A stretch of 40,461 nt of DNA from Prevotellaceae bacterium (GTDB lineage: Bacteria > Bacteroidota > Bacteroidia > Bacteroidales > Bacteroidaceae), in contig JAFLUT010000008.1 in assembly GCA_022508665.1 (NCBI GenBank), positions 1-40,461 of the forward strand, in the 5' to 3' direction. Each line of letters starts with the position of its first letter. The first letter of the stretch is position 1. Made by a program: the position numbers and the translations under genes. Shown in pieces: positions 32,571-40,272 of the stretch. The notes beneath the pieces were generated by a model that worked only from the letters and a program-made list of their open reading frames with translations, did not search any database and had not been told where the DNA came from.

Positions 32571-34724
32571 TCAATACGTTGTAAATCTTACACTTTCACC
32601 ATAATAGTATTTACTGCCTACTTTTACATAAGCCCTGATGTAATAGGTCTGCATATCCGACAGATTGTTTACCGTTGTCGAAAATTTTCCCGTTCCGCTA
32701 CCTGTCAATGATATATTTGTTCCATTACCGACGGTCGGGTTCGAGGTTGTGGAGTAGACAAATCCGCGACCATTATATGCCGGTGAGCCTACTGACAATA
32801 CCGTAGCATTGAATGTCGCACACCACTGATAGAAATAACCACCGCCAAATTGGTCGACTTTTGTGAGCGATGTAACGGCGTCGGTACGAACAGTCGGCTC
32901 AGCAGTTGTTGTAAACGAAATAGTGTTACCATAAACATACTGGTCGTCTTGTACGGCAAATGCTCTTACATAATAGGTTGTTCCGGCCTGCAGATTTGAG
33001 ACTGTTTCGTTGTAACTGCCTGCTGATGATATATATTTGACAACCTTATCATTCGCAATGGTCGGTGAAGAATTCGTATTGCTGTAACAGAACCCGCGCT
33101 GCGTATATGCTGGAGAGCCGACATCGTTGATTACGCCGTTCAGTTTTGCAGACGTGGTCGAGACTTCAGTTGTTGCCGATGTACTGACAGAAACTTGCCG
33201 AAATTCAGTAGTAAACGAAACGGTATTGCCGTATATAGGATTCCCGTCCTGGATAGCATACGCACATACATAATAAGTAATCGGATAATCAAGTCCCGAA
33301 ACCTGTAACGAAAAACTACCTGTTCCGCTACCACTAACTGCTTTGCGGTTTGTTGCAATATTGGGATTGCCGTTTGTGGAGTAACAAAAACCTCGTTCTG
33401 TATAAGCAGGCAAGCCTGCGTCAGAGATTGAGGCATTAAATGTTGCTGTTGTCGAAGTAACTTGTGTTACGGATGATGTCGTAATGGATGTAGTGTGTTG
33501 ATTCGTTGTAAATGATACAATATTGCCATAAACGGTTTCACCAGCTTGGATAGCATAAGCACGTACATAATATGTAACTGGATAATCCAAATTCGTTACC
33601 TGTAGCGAGAAATCTCCTGCGCCAGAACCGCTTACTGGTTTGCGGTTGTCGGCAATCGTCGGTGTGTTCCCTTTGGAAAAACAAAAACCTCTTTCCGAAT
33701 ATGCAGGCGCACCGATATCCAATATAGAGGCATTGAATGTAGCCGTAGATGCGCCAATTTGGGTAACAGCAGACGTCGAAAGCGTTGTTGGCTGCTGCGA
33801 TGTTGTGAATGACACTATATTTCCGTATATAGTATTACTATTCTGAATAATATATGCACGAGCATAATATGTTTGTATAGGCGAAAGTCCATCAATATTA
33901 CATGAAAATCTTTTGTCCGATGTAACTGGAGATGACAATTTTTTGATACAGGCCGAGACAGTGGGTGTCGATTGCGTATCATAAACAAAGCCACGTTCGG
34001 TATATGAAGGCTGTCCAGGATTTGTTATCTCACCGTTAAGAGACGCAGACGTGTTTGCGACATTCGTAACATTTAGCGTGTTTACCGAGGCACCTGCATT
34101 ATTGACCGCCACAACTTTAACCTCGACATTTCCGTTGCCGCTTGTCGAACGAACCACAATAGTAGCCTCATTGTTACCAACTGGTAGTTTGCTTCGGTCG
34201 ATATTCGCAACAATGGTTGCCGTTTTGCTAAAACCTAATATATCCACTTCGGGATCGGTGGAGAGCCATTCGCATCCGCCAGTTTCTACTCTATATGCCA
34301 AGTCTGTATATCCTGAGTTGACGATTGTAAACGAAAGAGTAGTCAAATTCTCGCCGAAATCCAGCAATGTTTTATCTGCCGTAATCGATGCAGGTATACG
34401 GTCAATTGTCATATGTACAGAAGTGGGTGTCCCGGCTTTAACAGTGGCATTGACAGTATTGGGTGTGTAACCCTCTTTTCGTATCGAGAGCGTATATTCA
34501 CCCGACTCGAGGTTTACAAACGAGAACGAACCATCGCTACCCGTGACGGTCGAACTACCGCCAGGGACGATGCTGACATTCACTGTTGCGACAGGTTCAC
34601 CAGTTGTGCGGTCGGAGACACTGCCAACGATGTTACCGACTTTCGATTCCTCTGTGATATCGTTTGAGCATGAGCAAATGATTGCCGCTGCCAATATGGA
34701 ACAAAACAAATAAAATCGTTTCAT
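32571..34724 (-). CDS. Lipoprotein with CarboxypepD_reg, BACON-like and five FN3-like repeats
   Basis: A 717-residue lipoprotein. The lipobox is IICSC near residue 19. About 30-110 is a CarboxypepD_reg beta-sandwich (GSVSDRTTGEPVATVNVSIV, GSFSFVNLESGEYTLSI). About 112-210 is a BACON-like sandwich (LDFGENLTTLSFTIVNSG). Five repeats of about 95-100 residues follow. Each has (Y/P)AYxxRGFxYS near the start, GSGxGxFSxxVxxL in the middle and TYYVRAYAIQ...YGNxVSFTT at the end. Such chains are typical of surface adhesins or glycan-binding stalks in Bacteroidetes. Repeats 2 and 3 are also alike in DNA. The gene lies 14 bp after the small CarboxypepD_reg lipoprotein gene. No catalytic domain. Confidence 0.85.
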   Translation of the reverse strand: MKRFYLFCSILAAAIICSCSNDITEESKVGNIVGSVSDRTTGEPVATVNVSIVPGGSSTVTGSDGSFSFVNLESGEYTLSIRKEGYTPNTVNATVKAGTPTSVHMTIDRIPASITADKTLLDFGENLTTLSFTIVNSGYTDLAYRVETGGCEWLSTDPEVDILGFSKTATIVANIDRSKLPVGNNEATIVVRSTSGNGNVEVKVVAVNNAGASVNTLNVTNVANTSASLNGEITNPGQPSYTERGFVYDTQSTPTVSACIKKLSSPVTSDKRFSCNIDGLSPIQTYYARAYIIQNSNTIYGNIVSFTTSQQPTTLSTSAVTQIGASTATFNASILDIGAPAYSERGFCFSKGNTPTIADNRKPVSGSGAGDFSLQVTNLDYPVTYYVRAYAIQAGETVYGNIVSFTTNQHTTSITTSSVTQVTSTTATFNASISDAGLPAYTERGFCYSTNGNPNIATNRKAVSGSGTGSFSLQVSGLDYPITYYVCAYAIQDGNPIYGNTVSFTTEFRQVSVSTSATTEVSTTSAKLNGVINDVGSPAYTQRGFCYSNTNSSPTIANDKVVKYISSAGSYNETVSNLQAGTTYYVRAFAVQDDQYVYGNTISFTTTAEPTVRTDAVTSLTKVDQFGGGYFYQWCATFNATVLSVGSPAYNGRGFVYSTTSNPTVGNGTNISLTGSGTGKFSTTVNNLSDMQTYYIRAYVKVGSKYYYGESVRFTTY

Positions 34725-34738
34725 AATATTATGTTTAT

Positions 34739-35119
34739 TTATTTCTTCGGGATAATAGTTAATTGAATATCCACCTGCTGTATCTCACCGCTTATTGCTG
34801 TAACAGTCTTGCGATTTGGCTGATAGTCTAATTTCTGTACAGTAACGGTGTATTGCTGTGCATCAAGTCCTTCAAATTGGTAAAATCCGTTTGAATCAGT
34901 CTGTTTGGAAAGACCTAATGGCGACAATGTAACACTTGCATTCTGGAGAGGTTCACCTGTTTGATAATCCGTTACATGTCCTTGAATCTTTGCAAAAATC
35001 TCATAGTCATTAGTACTTGAACAACTGGTTACAAAAACTAACGACATAAATACAAATGTGCATTTTAGCACATTACAAAACAATGAAAACTTGTTCCTCG
35101 AAATAAAATAGTAACTCAT
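34739..35119 (-). CDS. Small CarboxypepD_reg lipoprotein, first gene of the envelope operon
   Basis: A 126-residue lipoprotein. After a hydrophobic helix the lipobox FVTSC places the Cys near residue 33, leaving a somewhat long n-region. Residues 40-125 are a single CarboxypepD_reg domain (GHVTDYQTGEPLQNASVTL, GFYQFEGLDAQQYTVTV), homologous to the N-terminal domain of the next protein. It is first in the minus-strand cluster and is preceded by an unusually long leader (promoter at 35684-35712). Confidence 0.8.
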   Translation of the reverse strand: MSYYFISRNKFSLFCNVLKCTFVFMSLVFVTSCSSTNDYEIFAKIQGHVTDYQTGEPLQNASVTLSPLGLSKQTDSNGFYQFEGLDAQQYTVTVQKLDYQPNRKTVTAISGEIQQVDIQLTIIPKK

Positions 35120-35250
35120 AGTTATTTTTTCTTTCTGTTATATTATTGTATAGTTTTTACTGGACTAATGTTTCAGAGTGACAATAATGAATATTACGTG
35201 CTTCACCAATGTACTCAAGATAAACCGAAATTCTATTATAATTACTATAC

Positions 35251-35340
35251 AAAAAAAGACGTGGTACTCTGACCTGTAGCCCGTCCCACGTTCTGAGGCT
35301 CTCGCATTGCCCGAAATAGTTGAACGAGCAACGCAGAACC
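35251..35340 (-). ncRNA. Strongly folded RNA element ending in an intrinsic terminator
   Basis: Read 5' to 3' on the minus strand. GCGTTGCTCG (35334-35325) pairs with CGGGCAATGC (35313-35304) in a 10-bp stem with two G-U pairs and an 11-nt loop. GGTTCT (35340-35335) pairs with AGAAC (35294-35290) around it. ACGTGG (35291-35286) pairs with CCACGT (35264-35259), and then C plus seven U residues follow (35258-35251). It is 132 bp before the first envelope gene. It could be a stand-alone small RNA or a leader that ends transcription conditionally. I do not recognise the family. Confidence 0.6.
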
Positions 35341-35633
35341 CACGCCGATGTGTTTATATAATAATCCCTCTACATTCCAAAATCTTCTTATTATAATTAA
35401 AAGTATTGAAGAACATAAAGAAATGCTTATAAAAACATCCCATGAGCATCTACTGTTGCTTAGTCCTGACTATTTCGAGAAATTTGCGAGATTTCAGAAC
35501 GTCAAGAACAAAGCGTATCGTAAACGCTTTCTTAATATAGTAACCCTCCCTCCCGACTTTACTACGGACAGGAAATAATCCTTACCGCAGCACGGCGTGA
35601 GTATGTCTTGAACCTTTCTTTGACTGGGGTAAA

Positions 35634-35649
35634 AACAGACGCTTCTGTT
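35634..35649 (-). terminator. Short terminator-like hairpin early in the leader
   Basis: Minus strand AACAGA, loop AGCG, TCTGTT, followed by further U residues. It lies about 30 nt after the expected start of transcription. The stem is only 6 bp, so it is weak. Confidence 0.35.
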
Positions 35650-35683
35650 ATGCCTTGCCAGATTCAGACTCCGAGAATTGTTG

Positions 35684-35712
35684 CAAAGATAGGTATATTT
35701 TTAAATAGCAAA
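35684..35712 (-). promoter_or_regulatory. Candidate promoter of the envelope operon
   Basis: Minus strand: TTTG (35712-35709), 17 bp, TATCTTTG (35691-35684). The -7 box is exact; spacing is slightly short. It would give a leader of about 560 nt before the start at 35119. No better promoter box is seen nearer. Confidence 0.5.
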
Positions 35713-35886
35713 AAATAATAGAGCGTAAAAATTCAAAAAGTCTTTAATCATGCTTTTATACAGAACTTTATTGTTATTTGTGTTTTAGAAGATTTAAAAT
35801 ACACAGAGTGGAGAAGTTTGTGCATTGGCAAATGCGCTGATTAACACCGCTTTATGGTTTTCTTGGGAAAAGATGTGCAAAAATGT
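35713..35886. other. Intergenic AT-rich stretch, nothing identified
   Basis: Lies between the divergent promoters of the envelope operon and the TetR gene. One minor inverted repeat (GCATT/AATGC near 35825). No coding signal. Confidence 0.4.
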
Positions 35887-35918
35887 TTTGTGGGTTTAGT
35901 ATTTTTTGTGTAATTTTG
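35887..35918 (+). promoter_or_regulatory. Promoter of the tetR-fabG operon
   Basis: TTTG (35887-35890), 20 bp, TAATTTTG (35911-35918), then 33 bp to the chosen ATG at 35952. This also argues against the longer start at 35883, which would lie upstream of the promoter. Confidence 0.75.
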
Positions 35919-35951
35919 CAGTCGGAAAATAAAAAAAACAATCTGTGCATT

Positions 35952-36545
35952 ATGTCGGTCTTGAAGACACGAGAACTTTTGGTAGATGTGGCTCGTAAAC
36001 TTTTTGCAAAGAATGGCTTCGAGAATACGTCGATGAACGACATTGCGGTGGAGGCAAACAGAGGACGCCGCACATTATACACATATTTCAATAGTAAGGA
36101 GGAGGTTTATCTGGCGGTAATCCAGACGGAACTGGAGCGTCTGTTCGAGCGTATGGAGGAGGTTGCCCGCAAGAATATCTCGCCCGAGGAGAAGATTTTG
36201 CAGTTGATTTTTGCGCATCTTGACGTGATGAAGGAGGCGGTGTATCGCAACGGCAATCTGAGGGCTGAGTTTTTCCGCGATATATGGAAAGTGGAGGCGG
36301 TGAGAAAGAACTTCGACAAGAACGAGATTAACCTGTTCCGACGCATCATGAATGAGGGCATCGACAAAGGGGTGTTCGATATCCGCAACGTGCGTCTGAC
36401 GTCGGAAATAACTCACTATTGCTTGAAGGGATGCGAAGTGCCGTACATCTATGGCAGATACGCTGCGCAGAGTGCGGAGGAACTTTATCCGTATGTGCGC
36501 AACATTGTGTATAAGCATTTTTGCAGGAACAGAAATTATAACTAA
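35952..36545 (+). CDS. TetR/AcrR family transcriptional regulator
   Basis: A 197-residue regulator. The helix-turn-helix lies at about 8-52 (ARKLFAKNGFENTSMNDIAVEANRGRRTLYTYFNSKEE, in two helices plus turn), the classic TetR signature. The rest is the helical ligand/dimer domain, without a recognisable ligand motif. The fabG gene begins 3 bp after its stop, so it likely senses or controls lipid metabolism, by analogy with FadR/FabR-type regulators. That is inference from position. Confidence 0.9.
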   Translation: MSVLKTRELLVDVARKLFAKNGFENTSMNDIAVEANRGRRTLYTYFNSKEEVYLAVIQTELERLFERMEEVARKNISPEEKILQLIFAHLDVMKEAVYRNGNLRAEFFRDIWKVEAVRKNFDKNEINLFRRIMNEGIDKGVFDIRNVRLTSEITHYCLKGCEVPYIYGRYAAQSAEELYPYVRNIVYKHFCRNRNYN

Positions 36546-36548
36546 TAT

Positions 36549-37313
36549 ATGACTATGGGACTTTTAACTGGTAAGACGGCACTCGTCACAGGTGCTGCAC
36601 GCGGCATCGGCAAGGCTGTCGCTATCAAGTTTGCACAGGAAGGTGCTAACATCGCATTCACTGATTTGGTTCTCAACGACGACATGGCGGCTGGTCTTGA
36701 AGCCACTCGCAAGGAGATTGAGGCATTGGGCGTTACTTGCCGTGCATACGCAGGCAATGCGGCTGACTTCGCTGAGACTGAGGCGGTGGTGAAGAAGATA
36801 CACGAGGACTTCGGCTCTATTGACGTGCTTGTGAATAATGCAGGTATCACAAAGGACGGTCTGATGCTCCGCATGACTGAGGCTCAGTGGGATGCCGTGC
36901 TGAACGTTAACCTCAAATCAGCTTTCAACTTCATTCACGCTTGCGCTCCTATCATGCTCCGTCAGCGTGGTGGCTCTATCATCAACATGTCGTCTGTGGT
37001 GGGCGTGCATGGCAACGCAGGTCAGTGCAATTACTCTGCTTCAAAGGCAGGTATGATAGGTTTGGCAAAGTCTATCGCACAAGAGTTGGGTCCTAAGGGT
37101 GTGCGTGCTAACGCTGTTGCTCCGGGCTTCATCGAGACTGCCATGACTGAGCAGTTGCCAGAGGAAGTACGCAAGGCTTGGATGCAGAAGATACCTCTCC
37201 GTCGTGGCGGCAAGGTGGAGGACATCGCTAATGTCTGCCTCTTCCTTGCGTCGGATATGTCAAGTTATGTATCAGGTCAGGTGATACAGATTGACGGCGG
37301 CATGAATATGTAA
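36549..37313 (+). CDS. fabG: 3-oxoacyl-[acyl-carrier-protein] reductase FabG
   Basis: A 254-residue short-chain dehydrogenase; an ATG two codons in (36555) would give 252. The NADPH-binding motif TGAARGIGKAVA is at about 15-26, the structural NNAG at about 96-99, catalytic Ser in INMSSVVG, and YSASKAG carries the Tyr-x3-Lys. IPLRRGGKVEDIANVCLFLASD and GQVIQIDGGMNM are FabG-typical C-terminal motifs. It reduces 3-oxoacyl-ACP in fatty-acid elongation. It is coupled with the upstream TetR gene, an arrangement that suggests regulation separate from the main fab genes. Confidence 0.92.
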   Translation: MTMGLLTGKTALVTGAARGIGKAVAIKFAQEGANIAFTDLVLNDDMAAGLEATRKEIEALGVTCRAYAGNAADFAETEAVVKKIHEDFGSIDVLVNNAGITKDGLMLRMTEAQWDAVLNVNLKSAFNFIHACAPIMLRQRGGSIINMSSVVGVHGNAGQCNYSASKAGMIGLAKSIAQELGPKGVRANAVAPGFIETAMTEQLPEEVRKAWMQKIPLRRGGKVEDIANVCLFLASDMSSYVSGQVIQIDGGMNM

Positions 37314-37331
37314 AATAATTTACGATTTGAC

Positions 37332-37355
37332 GATTTACAATGTACATCGTAAATC
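37332..37355. repeat. Inverted repeat after fabG
   Basis: GATTTAC (37332-37338) and GTAAATC (37349-37355) are perfect arms with a 10-nt loop, 18 bp after the fabG stop. No U-tract follows, so it is a weak terminator or a binding site. Confidence 0.4.
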
Positions 37356-37361
37356 ACATCT

Positions 37362-38036
37362 ATGCAAGTAATCTACGAGGACAATCATATCATCATTGTT
37401 TCCAAGACATCGGGCGAAATCGTGCAGGGCGACAAGACTGGCGATAAGCCTCTGAGCGAAACAGTGAAGCAATACATCAAGGAAGCATACGCCAAGCCTG
37501 GCGATGTTTTCCTTGGTGTTGTTCATCGTCTTGACCGCCCTGTGTTCGGGCTTGTCTTGTTTGCACGAACATCAAAAGCGCTTGCACGTATGAACGCAAT
37601 GTTCGCTAATGGCGAAGTTCACAAGACGTATTGGGCAATAGTGAAGAATGCCCCATCCGAACCGCAAGGCACTCTCACCCATTGGCTTGTTCGCAACGAA
37701 AAGCAGAACAAGTCCTACGCTTACGACAAGGAAGTGCCAAACAGCAAGAAAGCCGTGCTTGACTATCGTGTAATTGGCAAATCCGACAACTACACTCTCA
37801 TTGAAATAGACCTTAAAACTGGTCGCCACCACCAGATACGATGCCAACTCGCCAAGATTGGCTGCCCCATCAAAGGCGACCTTAAATATGGCGCTAAACG
37901 CTCCAATCCCGACGGCAGCATCTCCCTTCTTAGCCGCACGATGGAGTTCGTTCATCCTGTCAGCAAAAAAGAAATTGCCGTCACAGCACCTGTGCCTGAC
38001 GACAATCTTTGGAAATCATTTTCTATATCTGTATAG
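37362..38036 (+). CDS. RluA family RNA pseudouridine synthase
   Basis: A 224-residue enzyme with the RluA catalytic signature HRLDRPVFGLVLFAR (Asp near residue 53), the KTYWAIV strand and GRHHQIRCQLAKIG. There is no S4 domain, which resembles short single-domain members of the family. The RNA target cannot be assigned from sequence. It ends 2 bp before the convergent M16 gene. Confidence 0.92.
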   Translation: MQVIYEDNHIIIVSKTSGEIVQGDKTGDKPLSETVKQYIKEAYAKPGDVFLGVVHRLDRPVFGLVLFARTSKALARMNAMFANGEVHKTYWAIVKNAPSEPQGTLTHWLVRNEKQNKSYAYDKEVPNSKKAVLDYRVIGKSDNYTLIEIDLKTGRHHQIRCQLAKIGCPIKGDLKYGAKRSNPDGSISLLSRTMEFVHPVSKKEIAVTAPVPDDNLWKSFSISV

Positions 38037-38038
38037 AA

Positions 38039-39295
38039 TTATTGCTCTTCTATACCCTCTTCCCCTTTGCTCATATACCACAGCACGCTTGCCTTTTCTC
38101 TCTTCAGCACGTTGCGACACACCTGCATAAAGCGTTCCTGTGTAATGCTCCGATAACTTTCCACCTCTTTTTCAGCCCATTCCGCATTACCGAGCATCTC
38201 GTAGAAAGCGAGTTGGGCGGCGAGTTTCTGGCGATTGGTGCGTTCCTCCATGAAGTTTGCCTCGAACTTGTTCTTCACCTTTTCGAGTTCTGCCGATGTG
38301 ATGCCTTGATGCAGAAGGTCATCTATCTCGTGCCATACCGCTGCCTCAGCATCCTCCATAGAGGTCTCTTCCGACGGCATACCACAAATGAACAGTTGAC
38401 CACCGTCGAGCCGAGGGGCGATGTAAGCGTCTATGCTTGTGAACAGATGCTGTTCCTCCACTAAATGCTGGTTCAGTCGGCAGGATTTGCCAATGGAAAG
38501 AATGTCGGAAATCATGTCGCAACAGTGAAAATCGGGATGGGTGATGCCTGCGATAGGGAATGACAGATACAGCACGTTTGCTGGCACATCCCTCTCCACA
38601 ATCTGCCTCCGCTGCTCCGTCTGTTCTGGCTCTTGAGGGATGGGTGTTGTGTCGATATTGCGACGAGAAATAGGGGCAAACCACTTCTCCGCCAACCGCA
38701 TAGTCTCCTCCATCGTAATGTTTCCCACAACAGAAAGAATGGCATTGTTAGGTGCATAAAAACGATAAAAGAAATCCTTTACCTCATCCATTGTCACGTC
38801 GGCAATGTGGCTCAGTTTCAATCCAATAGTAGGCCAACGATAGGGATGCACCTTATACGCCAATGCCGACATAAGATGACTAATATCGCCGTATGGCGGT
38901 GTAATGTAATGCTGCTTGAACTCCTCCATCACGACTTTGCGTTGCACCTCCAAACTTTCTGGTGTGAAAGCAAGGGCATTCATCCTGTCGCTCTCCAACC
39001 AAAAGCCCGTTTCCACGTTCACGGCAGGCACTGTCAGATAGTAGTTGGTGTAGTCGCTCGTGGTGAAAGCATTGTTGTCGCCACATGCCAACTGCAACGG
39101 CGTATCGTAGTCGGGAATGTTGGCGCTACCTCCGAACATCAGATGTTCAAACAGATGCGCAAACCCTGTGTGTTCTTCACTCTCATTGCGACTGCCTACC
39201 TTGTAAAGAACATTCAGCGTCACCATCTGAGTGGAGGTGTCCTGCCAATGAACAACCTTCAGCCCATTATCTAACGTGCATCTATTCAACAACAT
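38039..39295 (-). CDS. M16 family zinc metallopeptidase
   Basis: A 418-residue insulinase/pitrilysin-type peptidase. The inverted zinc motif HxxEH is HLFEH (His47, Glu50, His51), and the third ligand is expected in VVMEEFKQHY (Glu about 127). The peptidase_M16 C-terminal domain spans about 165-400. No signal peptide is present. It is about 420 residues, the size of single-half bacterial members, which act as dimers. Its start overlaps the end of the cyclophilin gene by 14 nt in another frame, so translation is likely coupled. Confidence 0.92.
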   Translation of the reverse strand: MLLNRCTLDNGLKVVHWQDTSTQMVTLNVLYKVGSRNESEEHTGFAHLFEHLMFGGSANIPDYDTPLQLACGDNNAFTTSDYTNYYLTVPAVNVETGFWLESDRMNALAFTPESLEVQRKVVMEEFKQHYITPPYGDISHLMSALAYKVHPYRWPTIGLKLSHIADVTMDEVKDFFYRFYAPNNAILSVVGNITMEETMRLAEKWFAPISRRNIDTTPIPQEPEQTEQRRQIVERDVPANVLYLSFPIAGITHPDFHCCDMISDILSIGKSCRLNQHLVEEQHLFTSIDAYIAPRLDGGQLFICGMPSEETSMEDAEAAVWHEIDDLLHQGITSAELEKVKNKFEANFMEERTNRQKLAAQLAFYEMLGNAEWAEKEVESYRSITQERFMQVCRNVLKREKASVLWYMSKGEEGIEEQ

Positions 39296-40109
39296 ACGCT
39301 CTCGTCACCCTTATTTCTTTCAGTGGCACATCCTGTCCATTAGTCTTCACTCTTTGTATCGTCTCAACCACCTTCATTCCTTCCACCACTTCGCCAAACA
39401 CCGTATATTCGCCATCCAACCAAGGCGCTCCGCCATGCACTTTGTATGCCTTGCGCACCTCTTGCGGATAGGTGATAGGTGGATTTTCCGACACTTCCCA
39501 CTTAGCCTCGTCTTGCAGTTTCTCCAACAGATTGCTCAGTCCGTCGCGGTCGCGGTCGGCACGCAATGCGTCAAGCCTCTCCTTCTGTTCCATCTGTTTC
39601 TTGCCATACAAAATCTCCGCATCCCTCTGTTCGCGAGCCTTCTCAAACGAGTCGAGGTCATCGTCCGAACACACCCTTCCTGTCACAATGTAAAACTGAA
39701 ACTTATCGCTCATCCGCTCCGGGTTCTCATCATCGCCATCCCTTGCCGCAGCCAACACGCCTCTCCTGTTGAAATGCTTTGGCCACACGACCTCGGCAGG
39801 TATCCTCTCCGCCAACGTGTCACCCTTCTCGTCCCTCTTCACCTCATACCCCACAGGTCTCGTGGCAGGGTCGCCCGTCTGCACCATAAAATTACGAATT
39901 ACCCGATGGAACAGCACTCCATCATACATTCCACTTCTCACGTTCTGCACAAAGTTATCCCGATGTCCAGGAGTATCATCATACAACTTCACCCTAATCT
40001 CGCCCACCGATGTCTCCAATACCACCTCGGTCTCCTTTTCTCTTTGGCTCGTACACCCCACGCACACAAGGCAACAAGCCCAAAGCATCACTGCAAAAAT
40101 CTTTTTCAT
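39282..40109 (-). CDS. Cyclophilin-type peptidyl-prolyl isomerase lipoprotein
   Basis: A 275-residue lipoprotein (lipobox CVGC, Cys near 19) with a cyclophilin domain: VVLETSVGEIRVKLYDDTPGHRDNF opens it, GVLFHRVIRNFMVQTGD carries the catalytic Phe-His-Arg, and the ending FGEVVEGMKVVETI is standard. About residues 160-215 are a charged, helical insertion (EKAREQRDAEILYGKK, RADRDRDGLSNLLEKL) not found in minimal cyclophilins; such insertions occur in Bacteroidales homologues. It would assist folding in the periplasm or at the outer membrane. First gene of a two-gene operon with the M16 peptidase. Confidence 0.93.
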   Translation of the reverse strand: MKKIFAVMLWACCLVCVGCTSQREKETEVVLETSVGEIRVKLYDDTPGHRDNFVQNVRSGMYDGVLFHRVIRNFMVQTGDPATRPVGYEVKRDEKGDTLAERIPAEVVWPKHFNRRGVLAAARDGDDENPERMSDKFQFYIVTGRVCSDDDLDSFEKAREQRDAEILYGKKQMEQKERLDALRADRDRDGLSNLLEKLQDEAKWEVSENPPITYPQEVRKAYKVHGGAPWLDGEYTVFGEVVEGMKVVETIQRVKTNGQDVPLKEIRVTRAYVVE

Positions 40110-40158
40110 TCAACTAAATTTATAAATTATGGCATCCACGCCACCCATTTTATCACCA

Positions 40159-40189
40159 CAAAGTTACTCCTTTTTCTCTTTTCCGCAAA
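40159..40189 (-). promoter_or_regulatory. Promoter of the cyclophilin-M16 operon
   Basis: Minus strand: TTTG (40189-40186), 19 bp, TAACTTTG (40166-40159), then 49 bp to the start codon. A full match to the Bacteroidetes consensus. Confidence 0.75.
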
Positions 40190-40232
40190 ACTTCTATATA
40201 GAAAAAGACCACCATTGCCCCCATATTAAATC

Positions 40233-40272
40233 ATGAAATCCGTGCAACTAAATATGGTTGCACGGATTTCAT
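40233..40272. terminator. Intrinsic terminator hairpin
   Basis: ATGAAATCCGTGCAAC (40233-40248) and its exact reverse complement (40257-40272) make a 16-bp stem with an 8-nt loop. It is T-rich on the plus-strand side (TTTGTTATTTATTATTT). No plus-strand gene lies immediately upstream; it most likely ends a minus-strand gene beyond the window edge. Confidence 0.7.

Noticed and set aside
35348-35578. Plus-strand ORF of 76 codons
   Set aside because: It overlaps the predicted minus-strand leader, has no promoter box, no recognisable family and AT-rich composition; likely chance.
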